The notes: generated from the sequence alone by a model not told the origin. A stretch of DNA of 45,822 nt from Chloromonas sp. AAM2 (GCA_004335635.1 QAXH01005519.1:1-45822); one strand, 5' to 3'; shown: positions 21,601 through 33,756, counted from the stretch's first letter. Translations and numbers: made by a program.

Positions 21601-24600
21601 TCTATGAAGAAGGGTTCAGTCGTCCGTTCCCAGCGCCTGAGCGACCGGTCGTGCCCGGCTGACACCACAAAATCGCCCGCACCGCTCACGGCCACTGCCC
21701 ACACCTCACTGTGGTGACCCGGAAGCTCCAACAGCAACTCAAACCTGCAGGCATGAAGCCAGGACACAGTCATCATGGCGTGCGCTCCGTGTGCGCGCTA
21801 ACTATCAGGGTGTAGATGTGCCGCGCCGCTCAGGTCTAAAACCCGCACCCTTCAGGTAAGCATGCAACCGGCGGCTCAACACACACCCGGTCTGAAGGTG
21901 GCAGATCTCGGATGGCAGCCTGCTCAAGCATTCAAGATATGACAACAATGATGACCCGTGTGTTGGGGCAGAAGTGCAGCAGTGCAACCATACGGTAGGG
22001 CTTGGCCCAGCAAAACCCGCCAGGGTCTAACTCCCAATTTACTGTCGCCAAAATGGTACATGCCCCGGTGATAGTGCGGATCAGTGCATGGCCAGTCTCC
22101 CACCTGTCCAGGTCCCAGTACTTGAGCTGCCTGTCCTTGCCCACACTGAAGGCGTAGTGTGTGCCGGGCACCCACGTGACGCCCATCACGGCGTCCCCGT
22201 GCGCGAACAGGGACTTGTGGCAGTCGCCAAAGTCAAGGCCCCACACCTGCACACACAGCGGCATACCCGCTCACGTGCTCAGGTTGATTGAGTGCATGCC
22301 ATGATGCTACAAGTATGCATGCCATGATGCCACAAGTATGCAAGGCATAATCCACAGAACTAGTGCAACAGATTTGACGTACAGGAGCCAGCAACTCATG
22401 TACAAACTGTGTTCTAGACTGTCGGTGCAAAGTGAGCCTGCAGATCCAGTCTGTGCTTAGTGCTGCTCTGCGGATACCACTTGAAGTGCTTGTCATGGTT
22501 CGGTTCAGTTGCTTGCGAGCTCGCACCATGCCATGGTGAAACACAATCAGGAACAGGGGAAATCATCATCATCATCATCACTACATGGCTTTTCATGGTT
22601 CAACCCACTAGTGACTGCAGCTAGACACAATATCTCTCCAAGAATTACGCATCTGAAAATCGTTAAGCCAAGAAAGCTCACTGGTAGCAGGTTGCAAACT
22701 ACGATCAGGGGACATGGCGAGACAATTACGTTCAAACCATCGGTCTGACACGCTCACTCAAGATTAGTACAAGTGTCACTCGAGATTTGTACAAGATTGT
22801 ATTGTGTAGCATGTGTTACCTTGATATTCTTGTCCGCTGATGCGGTGGCCAGCAGTGTGCTGTCTGAGCTGATGTCCATGCTCATGACCGGCAGCTTGTG
22901 GCCGTACAGGGAAAGGAAGAACTTGAGGCTGTCGGTGTAGAACACCTGTGCAGTGCACAACGCAGGTGACTGGCTGCCTGACGAGCTAGTGGCTGTGCAA
23001 GGCCAAGGCTGCAGGCTGCACACACCAGTACCGCTTTGACCTTAATGCCAACAAAGTCTCTCCGCCCAGCCACTGGCTGAAAGTTTGGCTGCTGCTGCTC
23101 TGCTCCACCCACAGACCACCCCAGTTGCCTTTCAGGTCACAGTTGGCAGTACGCATTCTGGGTGTGGTAGCCCTAAAAACCTGTTGTTCCAGTTACATAG
23201 ATGATGCGCCGTTCCAGCGCGGTAACAGTAAATCACTGGCAGAGTCATGAGCCATTTTCCTCCATTTTCGTGTCAAATCACCACATCAGTAAGGACAATA
23301 CAGCAGTGGGGCCCACATGCACATGCAGGAACGCCAGCAACCTGGATGGATGCGGCAGTTGGTCGTTGGCGGTTGGCGGTTACCACCTTGCCAACGGGAC
23401 GTACACTTTGCAGGTCAAACACCAATCAGCACAGTTGCTGCCCTTACCTTTACAGTTGAGTCCAGCAGCGCCACCGCCAGCAGCTTCCCATCGGGGCTCA
23501 CTTTCACGTTCAGTACGTCATCTGCCATCCGCAGCGTGCGCACGTGCGCCAGGCGCAGGTGCCGCACCCCGTCGCGCCCCACACTCACACTCCACTGCAC
23601 AGGTGTGACACCGCGTGACATAAGGCACAGATGCGATTCGTTTGATTGATCTAATGTAAGCCTATGGCATTCATTGGCAAGCCTCGCAAGCAGCACATCA
23701 AAGGCTGGCTCACACTAATCCTCATGACTTGCCCACTGAACTGGTGCACACTGGCCCCACTGATCCTCACTCGTACATGCTGTGAGTGTGAGTTTGCCAG
23801 GCAGGCCTGGAGAATGATATTTCACCTGATGTTATGATTGTCGCCCGTGTGGGCACTCTGGAGGGCATGATATGGTGTGGACCAATAAAGATGGGCATGC
23901 CATCGTTTGACATAAAACAGTGCGTCCAAGTGTGGTGAGTGGATAGTGTGTGTCGAGATTTGCCCATCACTGTAGAGCGACTGCCCAACTGAGGAAGTGG
24001 GTACAGCTGCTGGATTTGGTTGGGCCCCAGGTTCTCACCCAGGCTGCTCTTGCACGGATAAAAAAGCAATCAGGGCAACAGTATTCATGCCCGACAGCCG
24101 CAGTCCATGCTGATGTGTGAGCAAATGAGCCATCCCATCAACATGCATGCGACTCTGAAATGCCACCGGCCGCATCATGACACTGCCAGGCAATCACTCG
24201 CGATTTTGTCGCTGTCACAACTTGATGACAGTGACCCAACCCACGCTCCTCACATGTGCAATGACACTGATGGCCCATCCACAGGCTACTCAAAAGCACA
24301 TCAAGCCGCCTACTAGTCACAACCATGACGCCCACGTCCGCATCAATCGACTGCCGACCTGCTTGCCCCTTACCGCCCACTTGCCTGCCAGAACTTGACA
24401 CTCTTGTCCGCTGATCCGCTGACGAAGCCGCTCTTGTCCGGCAGAGGCGCCAGGGACCACACCGCCCCCTCGTGCGCCGCCTCCACGTGCACACGCTCCG
24501 CTGCACCCAGGTCAAACACCTCCAGAGTACCCTCCTGAAGATACAGCAAGGGGAACGCGTAGCTGTGGTGGCGCGGCCCAGGCCAAGCTTGCACATGTGA

Positions 24601-27600
24601 TGACTGACTTGAGATGACTTGACATGCAACCAATTTCCCAACACATGTGGTCCCAGCCTGCTCCTAAAGGCTCTCCTTGATGGCGCCGGGCAGCCTGTTG
24701 AACTAGGGTGGTAGGAGTGCCGCTGCCCAATGATCCTGACTATCCACACCGTCCTTGTCCTCCGCTCACCTTAGTTCCCATCACGGCGTGTCGGTTCCCG
24801 GGTGCGAACAGCAGGCTGAGGCCGTACCCCGACTCTATGGTGGACAGGCAGGCACCGGTGCGAGGGTTCCACACCTGAGAGGAAACAGAGGGGAGTCAGT
24901 TGAAAGGCAAATCAGAAAGAGGTCCACGCACACTATTGTTGAGTCATGGAGTCAGTAGCACAATGGTTGACAATCACTAAACAAACAAATCAGTCGTATT
25001 CGTACTCTACACTGTCAGAGGTCGCCACTCCAGGCCCAGCATTAGAACATCCGCACAACTTTGCTGCCCACCCACAATATCTTCAGACCAAACAGACTGA
25101 AGTGAGTGGTCAAAGGGATACAGCACAAACACAGCTGAAACCACACAGTCCTATCAACAGGTGACTGGACTCTTCTGTATTAAGCAGTCAACCCCCATGG
25201 CCACGATGCTGCCCGTACACACACACTCATGCTACCCGTGCACACACACTCGTGCTACCCGTGCACACACACTCATGCTACCCGTGCGCTGCCCTGTCAA
25301 ATCCCCACCTTGAGAGCTGCATTGGACGCACTAGCCAGCAGCTGGTCATCCGCTGAAAGAGTGACCGCCCTGACATCTCCCCTGTGACCTCCCAGCTCCA
25401 ACCGCTGTGCCACGTCATACCCCTCGCCGCGCACGTCAACCACCTCAACCGAATTGTTTGAAAGACAGAGCGACAGCTGGCCCAGCAGGTCGCCGCCTGT
25501 TGCTGGGGCGGCTGAGGGCGCTAGCGCTTTCTTGCGTGCTGCTAGGGCTGTGGCAGGCGCCCAGCAGATGGACCGGACCTTGTGCTTGGATGACACCACC
25601 TGACAGGACGTGACAACAGTGCAGACACCAGGTTACAGCGACACTGTTGTAGTATCATCACCATGCGATGCTCATTCCAACCTGCTCATTCCAACCAGAT
25701 TTATGCGTCTCGTTGTTGTATTAGAATCCATAGCCGTACAACATGTGTTTTACTCAAAGCAAAAGTTGTTGCCAATTGACAAATTGGTTTGGAATGTGTA
25801 ATATGGAGAGTCATGGTGAGCCAATGTGGTACACCCCACCATGAAAAATTGTGCCAAAAAAAATTGTGCCCCACCATGAAAAATCGTTATCACAGCCCAG
25901 GTACCAAGTATGGTCAGATTCAGGGCAGCTGATCTCCTTACCAGCACTGCAACTGACACGTCATAAGGCAGTCCTCGACCATCACACTGTCATTCTGCAA
26001 GCAACGATGGAACGAAAACATGGCAAGAGAGTCTCGACTAGCACGCTACATACCTGAAATGATTCCAACTCATCCGTGGCCTTGATACTGCTGCTCCCTT
26101 CGCCGTCTCCCTCCTCCTCCTCTTCCTCCTCAGAACTTGAAGCCTCTGCACCCTGCGGCCCCGGCCCCGCCCCGCCGGCCTTGCGAGAGGCCTTGCGGGC
26201 CACCTTCTCGCGCCGCCGCTTCTTGCGCCGCTTGAGCTTCTTCAGGGCTTCTTCTTCACTCCGGACCCTGGAAACAAGGGAGAAAAGCCATCAGCGAAAT
26301 CCCCGGTGCACCAGCCAGTGTTCGCAGCCAATGAACCCAGGAGAGCACTGAACCAGCACCGGCAAGCGCCAATGAAGCAGAGAGAACCAGCTGACGCAGC
26401 TTCCAGCAGGTATAGAGGTGGATATCAGCAACTGCTTGCTGTCAAACAGACTGCTAACACTTGCTAACTACACGCTTTTCCACATCAACCAGCACCTCTG
26501 TCTGGCAACGCAAATAACTACCTCACCGTCTGGCAGCCCACGCACCCCATAAACTCGCCTCCAAACGTATCTTTAGCTACCCAGTTGCCTGACCCTCCCA
26601 CCTTACTCGCCTGGCAACGCAGAAACGCACCCTTGGACGTAACTACAAAAGTATCGCTGAATGCTCCATCGCCTGCGCCCCCCCACTCACTTGAAGAGCT
26701 CCACCGCTTTGCCCGCCGCCTGCACCGCCAACAGTGCCCCGCTGACGTCATACCGCAACCCCGCCACGCGGTCATGGCCTGCAGCCTGCCGTTTGACGCT
26801 GCCCATGTAGTGCAGCACGGGCTCGCGGCCAGAGCCAGACGCGCTCTCTGCTGTTGCTGCTGCGGCTGTGCCAGCTGTGGCAGCCTTTGTGGTGGTGGTG
26901 GTGGCGGTGCGTGTGTGTGGCTGCCCGTCAGGCAGGGCGATGCGGTACACGCGCAATTCGTGATCGGTGGAGCCTGCTTACGAAGAAACAGGCAGCGACC
27001 GGCAACTGAATGTGCACAGAACGCCAGTGAGCTTGGCTGCTGTGTGTGACCATGTGATATGGGGTTGGTCACAAATCCGGTGTCATGGGACTAGATTTGT
27101 ATTGCACATGCATACACCGCTTTGTACCATGTTACAATCAGAATCAGAAGCAGCCATGTCCTGCTGTGCGCAGGCCCGCTTGTCATCGAATGTTAATCCC
27201 GACATGTGGCATTAGCAAGTGCTTTCTGCTTGAAACTAAACACCAACCCACCCGCCAACGTGCACCCGCACCTGACACTAGTCGAGTCTGCTGCGGGTTC
27301 ACATCCAGTGCCCACACCTCCGCCTTGTGCCCGCCCAGCGTCTGGCAGCAGTGCTGAGTGCCCAGGTCCCACACGCGAATGAAACCGTCCTTACTGGAGC
27401 TAACCAGGTAACCGTTGTCGGTTTCGCCACCCACGCCACCGCCGGAGCCAGAGGACAGGTATGCCTGCACATGCAAGAAACCAGCCCAGTGTCAGCAGAT
27501 ACCATGCCATTACAATCGTACATGTAACTTGCACCCCTTTTGCCAACGCCAACATCATGCGATCCTGCGTCCACTCATTGGTTTCCATGCATTCTCCATG

Positions 27601-29085
27601 CATTCCCATGTGCCCCAGTGCATGTGCCGGCAGCTGACTGTCCCACGTGCTGCACGTGCCAGATCAGAAACGTGCGCTCACGTGGCCTCACTCACCAGGT
27701 CCGTGATCTGGTCCTTGTGGCCCCTGAGCCTGAACAGGCCCGTCTCCCCCAGCACATCCCACACAATGAGCTCGGTGTCCCGCGAACCGCTGAACAGCAG
27801 CGAACCGCCTGGGCTGAAGCGGAGGCACGTCACGCCAGACTGCGAAACAGAAAATCATTGCGCGTTTGGTACTCAAGTCGGTTCATCTCATGCCAGTGAC
27901 AAGCAGTGTGTTGCGTGCCGGCGAGCGCCTTCACGGATGACGTCGAACACAAACACAAACAATCCATTTGTAGTCAGTGTAAGAGTCCCCAGTATGTAAA
28001 CTCCATGTGTTCATGCCTTGAACACATCACCTCTGTGATGCACATGTGTGATGAATGCCGGGTTCAGCTGCCAAGTATTGCCGAACTGTCCCCTTGTAAA
28101 GGAGTAGATGTGTGGAAAGCACCTCATGGCAGTAGCGTGCATATCGCCATTCTAGCTACCTCACCTTGTGCCCCTTAAGCGTGACCATGCACTCGCCATA
28201 GTCAATGTCCCATAACCGCACCTGCAATGTCAGTTCCGCAAGCATGGTGCATGCTGTGACATGGCTTTGTCGGTGGGTGGCAGCATGATGGGTGCTGTGA
28301 CCAGTGACCCTGTGAACATTAGATCACTTCAGCAGAGTAGCGCCTCCAATGCTTGCAGTAAGTGCTCGCATGCTCGTATGTCATATGTCTTTGCATGCGG
28401 TGTCAAACGGGCAAATTCATTGTCGGTGCTCATTGCATTTCGAGTGTGTGGTAAACTGAGTGGATAGTGTGTGTCGAGATTTGCCCATCACTGTAGAGCG
28501 ACTGCCCAACTGAGGAAGTGGGTACAGCTGCTGGATTTGGTTGGGCCCCAGGTTCTCACCCAGGCTGCTCTTGCACGGATAAAAAAGCAATCAGGGCAAC
28601 AGTATTCATGCCCGACAGCCGCAGTCCATGCTGGTGCGTGAACATGTGACGCAATCTGTTTGGCCAACAAGGCTGGGCCATCCCATTAACATGTGTGTGG
28701 ATCCTAGATGCTGCTTGACATGCTCCCTTACATGCTCACCGTCCCGTCTGAGTAGCCAACCGCAATCTGAGAGCTGTTACCAGGAGCTCTGGTAATGCAG
28801 GTCACCTCTGCTGCTGCTGAGGCAGCACTAGTCGAGGCCTGGGCTGGGGCTAACACCTTGACCTGCAAGCATTAGGGTCTGGTCATGTGAAGCCTGACAT
28901 GCATGCAAGTCTAGAAGATGGCATGTGACGCTCACCTGTGTGCCTTGCTTGAGGTTCCACAGTACCACATTTTCCAGCGCCGACGTAATCAGAAGCTTGC
29001 CGCTGGCATCATAGCATGATGGCGCTCCGCTCGTCACGACCCCAAATGCACTGGCGAACTCATATCGAAGATATGCCTTGACCAT
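18646..29085 (-). CDS. UTP12: UTP12/WDR3, small-subunit processome WD-repeat protein
   Basis: Nineteen exons, complement(28936..29085, 28740..28862, 28165..28221, 27696..27839, 27272..27464, 26691..26973, 26054..26267, 25309..25599, 24770..24874, 24385..24534, 23448..23594, 22820..22945, 22104..22246, 21553..21744, 21273..21382, 20000..20148, 19617..19742, 19115..19228, 18646..18774), 981 aa with phases closing throughout. It is a nucleolar U3 snoRNP (UTP-B) component required for 18S rRNA maturation. The N terminus [17 protein letters not shown] fits the family. Two sets of WD repeats follow, with [65 protein letters not shown] and [14 protein letters not shown]. Exon 7 carries a basic tract ([11 protein letters not shown]) and an acidic run ([10 protein letters not shown]). 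The Utp12 domain ([12 protein letters not shown], then [13 protein letters not shown]) ends the protein. The intron between exons 10 and 11 appears to use a GC donor. Two introns contain the same 176-base sequence. Confidence 0.93.
23937..24112. repeat. 176-base intronic repeat, copy A
   Basis: Identical at every base I compared to 28458-28633, in the same orientation, inside the UTP12 intron between exons 10 and 11. Homology continues past the right edge but with indels and substitutions (both copies reach gccatccca and aacatg). It has no convincing coding frame. Candidates are an intronic non-coding RNA (host genes for nucleolar proteins often carry snoRNAs), a young mobile element or gene conversion. 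Confidence 0.9.
24379..24384 (-). other. Probable GC donor splice site, UTP12 exon 10
   Basis: On the minus strand the exon ends ttctggcag and continues gcaagt, a perfect U1 match except for C in place of T. Using it joins the frames of exons 10 and 11 in phase 0. A GT donor ten bases further on (gtaagg) needs a non-first AG acceptor (after tggag) to keep the frame. Confidence 0.6.
25208..25288. repeat. 23-base tandem repeat, 3.5 copies
   Basis: Units of gctacccgtgcacacacact plus cat, with one or two substitutions each, lie in the UTP12 intron between exons 8 and 9 and end about 20 bases from the donor site of exon 8. Confidence 0.9.
28458..28633. repeat. 176-base intronic repeat, copy B
   Basis: Second copy of the sequence at 23937-24112, in the UTP12 intron between exons 2 and 3. 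On the left both copies are preceded by gtgtggt, with five extra bases (aaact) here. On the right this copy has roughly 27 extra bases before the shared gccatccca. The perfect core with eroded flanks is the notable feature. Confidence 0.9.
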
Positions 29086-29732
29086 GGCCGCCCTCTGTGC
29101 CTACCTGAGGGCAACCCCAGTGCGCCCACCAGCACAGTGACGGCTGGGAGGGTTTCCTTTCAGTTCAATAAGGCTGTTGTGCTCCAATCTTCTGATGACT
29201 GCAAACAGTATCCATCATCGCGTGCCGGTTGATGGCCAGCTGACCGATCCAAAACAGGGTGTGGAAATAACTGACTAAACCGTGCTTCTGTTGCCGCTTT
29301 TTTAAACATTTGCCTCCTCACACGAACTTTGTTGCAGTCGCGGCATATCGAGTTGTGAAGACTGCTTCGTCAAGCTCTGTGCTCGAGGAGCCTGCACCAG
29401 TCCTGCAGTCTCATTCTCAAAGCACCTGGACTCTCCAGCACCGGGCTTGAAAGGGTAAGCACATGGGTCGCGATGGATTTTGCCAGTACAATGTCTTCAA
29501 CTTGCCCTAGGAGCCTTTCTGCTTAAGCAACGATTCGACCTTGGGATGGGATCCCTGGCATGTGTGGCGATAGGATTTAGAATAGCTTGAGGTAGCCTGC
29601 TTTTGATCCCCCAACACCTCAGATCTGCTTCATTGCACAGCTGGTCGTGGTTGCCCGGTTTGTTCGTTGCAGCAGCTTCCCGGTACTGCGCTTGTGCAAA
29701 CACAGCTCCAACGTAACTTTTGCACCTTCGCG
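29086..29732. promoter_or_regulatory. Divergent promoter of UTP12 and UMP-CMP kinase
   Basis: This 647-base stretch separates the divergent start codons of UTP12 (minus) and UMP-CMP kinase (plus). It should hold both promoters and 5' untranslated regions. I see no TATA box or other motif I would name with confidence, and no further gene. Confidence 0.5.
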
Positions 29733-32700
29733 ATGGCAGCAGCCGCAGTGGCCCCTGCTGAGACGCTGGTGAGAGGCACTGCGAGCTTGCATGCAAGCAC
29801 AGCCTGCTCAACTCAGCCACCGCTCAGTTGGGATCAGCAATCCTCAGCTGTGCCATCAACTCTAAGCCATGTTGCGCATGGACCTGTCCAACACTGGCCA
29901 GGCAAGCCATCGTCACGCTCCCATTGTGTTGCAGGCTAATGGATCTGCGCCAGCAACTCAGTACAAGATTGTATTCGTGCTAGGCGGACCTGGCTCAGGC
30001 AAAGGTACCCAGGTGGGCGTCACAATGTTGCAAGATGATCCTATGTGCCTGTCTACTAAGCTACCGCCAAGCCACCTACTCAACAGCTCTAATTGCAAGC
30101 GAGCTCAGTCTTGGAACCCTGGCCACGCTCTATCCCAAGGCAGGCTCCACACGTGAATGCCTACTGAGATGTGCACTTGTCCGCGTCCTAATGTCTGAAC
30201 ACAATCAAATGAAGTCCGAAGGTGTAAGGTTAATGACCTGTGCAGCTGTTTCTGGCTTGCAGTGCGCCAACTTGCTCGAGGAGTTTTCGAACATTGCCCA
30301 TCTGAGTGCGGGTGACCTCTTGAGGGAGCATGTCAAGAGCGGAACCCCAGATGGCAACATGGTGGCGGACATGATCAAGAACGGACAGATTGTGCCAGCC
30401 GAGGTAAGCCCTGCTGAACATGCCTGCTATCACTTTTGAGAAGTTGAAGCACAGCCGGATTATTATGATGAACCTAAGGTATAGGCTGCCAGCTGCCACA
30501 ATCCTCAGGCTGGGCTACCTGGAGCAGTGCATGGGTGGCCGTTCAGAATGGATTGACCGCATGGCCAGGGAGAAATGTGTGGGAAGGGTCTGCTGTGTAG
30601 AAGGGTGCAGGTGCGTAGAACAACTGATCACATTCTCATTGTTCTCTGATCTTTGTTGTGCATAGCCATTGCTAGAGATGCATGTTGCCCTGTACAAGCC
30701 TGTCCATGGTAATCAACCTGAACACCAGGCTCAATGACTCGCCTCTCATCTGACCATCAACCAACATGGTCACATGGTCCATGCTGCAGATCACTATCCA
30801 GTTGCTCCAGAAGGCCATGGCAGCATCCGGCAAGGATACCATCCTCATTGACGGCTTCCCACGCAACGCAGACAACAGGGATACGTTCCTGAAGCTGGTG
30901 AGAGTAGCATGGGGCACATGACAACAGGGGAAGCATTGGCAAATGCATCATGCTCACGACACAAAAAAAAGGTTAGGGTTACGCCCACACGTGACGGTGT
31001 GCTGCATTGTAGGTGCTACTGTTGTCCCTGGCATCATGCGAGATTGCAGCAGTTTCTTTTCTTGTTATACTGGTTCCAAAGCAAACAATTTGCAGGGCGA
31101 CACGTGGGCTGCTGTTCTGGGTGTGTTGGGTTGCAGGTTGGCTACGATGCGTCGCTGGTGCTTTTCTTCGACTGCCCGCCCGAGGTGCTGGAGGCTAGGC
31201 TTCTGGCACGCAACCAGGTGGGACCTTGATAGGTGCAATCAGGGGGGGAGCAAAATATTTTCCCCAGACCCTATCATAACTTTCTGCCAGAGGGGGTCCC
31301 AGACCCCACCCCACCCCCTAAAATCCCAACCATAAGTCGGTTACAGATTTTGACTATGCCATTCTGCTTCATTTCATGCAAGCTTTCCAACAAAAAGGCT
31401 AAATACCAATATCATCCAATTCACATCATGGCCCAAGCAGGGATCGACTGCAGACCTCATCAAGTGTGTGCTGGGTTAGGCCTCATCATCAGAATCCAAG
31501 CCGTGGACTCGCCCCACGCTTGGGCCTGCGCCTGCCATGTCAGCAGACTGCTGAAGCTTCGCAAATTAACTACTGATGCTTTGCGGTGTAGGCCGATCAC
31601 CCGCGGATGCCGGCCGGTCGGTTTTCTCGGTTTCTCCCCCATGCACCCATACTTTGGGTTTTTGAGTATGCCATTGTGTAGCTCTTGCCGAGCCCGTCAC
31701 GATGGCATGCTTACNNNNNNNNNNNNNNNNNNNNNNNNNNNNNNNNNNNNNNNNNNNNNNNNNNNNNNNNNNNNNNNNNNNNNNNNNNNAACCCCGTGAA
31801 GAAATGGGGTCACTCCCGGATAGGGTCTGCGGCTAACCCGATTGCTCCCCCCCTGGGTGCAATGCATGATAATCTGGCACAGGCATGTTTCTCACAGTCA
31901 GGGTCATCGCAAGGGTTAAGAACGCATGGATCAGCACAACAGTGTGGACAGTGTAAGAATTCCAATTGTGCGGTTTAAAAGTGGTTCAGAACAGATAGAT
32001 CAGCGTGACGGTGAGCAACTCAAGGATTCAGTCAGGGTCACTGCAAGGATTGAGCACCAGGCAGCAATGCACCCAACTGAATGTGGACGTTCTCGTAAGC
32101 CAGCTCCATTCGTTTTTGCGCGTGTACAATGACATGCTTCCAATCCAATCTGGATCAAGCAACTGAAAGCATAGTGTTCTTGTTTCGGCTGAGTACAGGG
32201 GCGCGTGGACGACAACATCGAGACTATCAAGAAGCGCTTTGCAGTGTTTGTGGAGCAGAGCATGCCTGTGATTGCCACGTACGAATCACTGGCCAAGGTG
32301 AGACGAGCTTCTTCAACAACCGTGTTCAATCCCATGCTGGGGAGTGCAAATGTCTTGCAAACGTCTTATCTGCTGCGGGCAATTTGTTGTTTCTCTGGAA
32401 CACGTGTTGAGGGCGACCAAAGGAATTGATGTGCATGCGTCACTCGTGCAATGTGTGCTTCTCTGGAGGTTCACTGCAGCTGCAACCCACGTTAACTCAG
32501 TTTCCAATGCTGCTGTTACGTTACAGGTGGCAAAGATCAACACAGACCGACCCATCGATGTCATTTACAAGGCAAGTATTGTGAGAAGTGGCAGGCTAGG
32601 AACACATCGGAAATGGTGGTGAAGCTCCCTCAGCATGTCACGGGGGAGGAAGGGGTGGGGCCTTGTAAGCCTTCAGGTAGTCAGGTGTCCATTGCCTGTG

Positions 32701-32837
32701 GCCATTTGCTGGCACGTTCCTGGCACATTTCCTGGCACGCGTCTCTGCCCAATTTGTCTGCCTCATGTGCCTCATGTCTCTGCCCATGTGTCTGCCATAT
32801 GCTGCAGGAGGTCAGGAGGCTAGTGATGGAGCTTTGA
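29733..32837 (+). CDS. UMP-CMP kinase
   Basis: Eight exons (29733..29768, 29935..30012, 30263..30403, 30790..30897, 31137..31217, 32199..32297, 32527..32571, 32808..32837) give 205 aa, the normal length. The enzyme phosphorylates UMP and CMP (and dCMP) with ATP for RNA, DNA and sugar-nucleotide synthesis. Residues 29-38 form the P-loop [21 protein letters not shown] is the NMP-binding segment; [10 protein letters not shown] (105-114) is the UMP-CMP-type signature with Asn rather than the adenylate-kinase residues; [20 protein letters not shown] contains the short [14 protein letters not shown] follows. The short N terminus and lack of a strong targeting peptide suggest a cytosolic enzyme, though the first 20 residues are Ala-rich. 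Intron 7 appears to be GC-AG. Intron 5 holds a hAT-like insertion and a sequence gap. Confidence 0.94.
31240..31855. mobile_element. hAT-like transposon with 8-base target duplication
   Basis: The ends are perfect 13-base inverted repeats, cagggggggagca at 31240-31252 and tgctccccccctg at 31843-31855. Less perfect pairing continues inward (both arms contain cagaccctatc). The element is flanked by the exact direct repeat ggtgcaat at 31232-31239 and 31856-31863. Eight-base target duplications and CAGGG-type ends are typical of the hAT superfamily. The visible part (about 540 bases plus the gap) shows no transposase, so it is probably non-autonomous, although the gap hides part of it. It sits in intron 5 of UMP-CMP kinase. 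Confidence 0.85.
31715..31789. other. Assembly gap (75 N)
   Basis: Undetermined bases inside the hAT-like element in intron 5 of UMP-CMP kinase. The true length may differ from 75. No coding exon of the kinase is missing. Confidence 1.
32572..32577 (+). other. Probable GC donor splice site, UMP-CMP kinase exon 7
   Basis: The exon ends atttacaag and continues gcaagt. Using it gives IDVIYK joined to EVRRLVMEL, matching the family's usual spacing at the C terminus. A GT site nine bases on (gtgaga) would keep the frame but insert three residues (ASI) into the conserved helix. Confidence 0.65.
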
Positions 32838-32922
32838 AAGAGCTACAATGTGCCACTCTGCTGTGATCAGTAACAACAATTAATCAGTAACAGTAGTCAG
32901 TTGCAGAGACTGATAGAGTGGC

Positions 32923-33756
32923 CTAGGCTGGACGAGACTTGCGGCCCGCCTTGAACCCGACTTCGAACTGAGCACCTCTTTGGCTCAGGCCCAAGGACAC
33001 CACCTTGGACACGGCGCACGGCAGTTGAAACCAACCGTCCTTCAGACCCAGCTGTTGGTTCGGGCTCTGCCATGCTTCTTTTGAGTTGGCGCTTTGTCGA
33101 GGCGCTTGCATGCTTGCAATAGCTGGCACTTCGTCGAGTGCGCAGGCTGGACTCTGGTTTGCGGGCAGCACCTGTGATACTTTGGTTTCTATTTCTGTAT
33201 CGGGGTGATTAAAGCGAGGTATGGGCTTGTATGCTGTTTCACTCAGTTAATGTTGGTGCGTTAGGATGGTTTGTAGCATGGCCATGCTGCATTCACAGAT
33301 GTGGCTATGAGCGGTAACCGGCTGAGCAGTCGATCTGAGCACCAGCCAGTCAAGCTTGAAACAAGTGTTACAGTCCGACTAGCCAAGTCCGAGTCACAAG
33401 GGCAGCAGTCAGTATCATTCGTACTAGCTGTAATGCCACGTTTGCCGCTCATGTATTCAAGTTGTCTGCTGGTCCAGTCCAGTGCTCAAACTCGAGCACA
33501 TCCCAGGCACAGCCATCTGTCCGTGTGTGATCTCATCAGTTTGGCCGGGATGCGCAGCTTGCGAGCGGTATTTTGGAAGCTGGATCTGGAAATCACATAC
33601 CCACACAAACACTTGCTCACTGTAGGGCAGTGGGCTCCGTGAATCCCTTGACAAAGTATTTCTTAGCCCGGTGTAATGCAGATAAACATCTGGTTGATGC
33701 CAAAAAGAAGGAGAAGGGAAGAAGTGCAACTCAGCAGCAAAGCGTGTGGCGAACAT
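32923..33756 (-). CDS. Tentative two-exon gene, unidentified
   Basis: I do not recognise this protein. The best model joins complement(33601..33756) to complement(32923..33171) through a GT-AG intron (donor gtatgt, acceptor tatcacag) in phase 0, giving 134 aa. The first exon is Phe/Pro-rich with WHQPDVYLHYTG. The second is Gln/Ser/Ala-rich, then WFQLPCAVSKVVSLGL, and ends with a basic AGRKSRPA. It would be convergent with UMP-CMP kinase and divergent from the helicase gene. Support is only an open frame with plausible splice sites, so it may be spurious. Confidence 0.22.

Noticed and set aside
24369..24384. GT donor gtaagg for UTP12 exon 10
   Set aside because: It leaves phase 2 and would need an acceptor after the first AG (tggag) of exon 11; kept as an alternative but judged less likely than the GC donor.
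31233..31799. Open frames running into the N gap
   Set aside because: Unknown bases keep the frames open artificially; the sequence is a transposon end.
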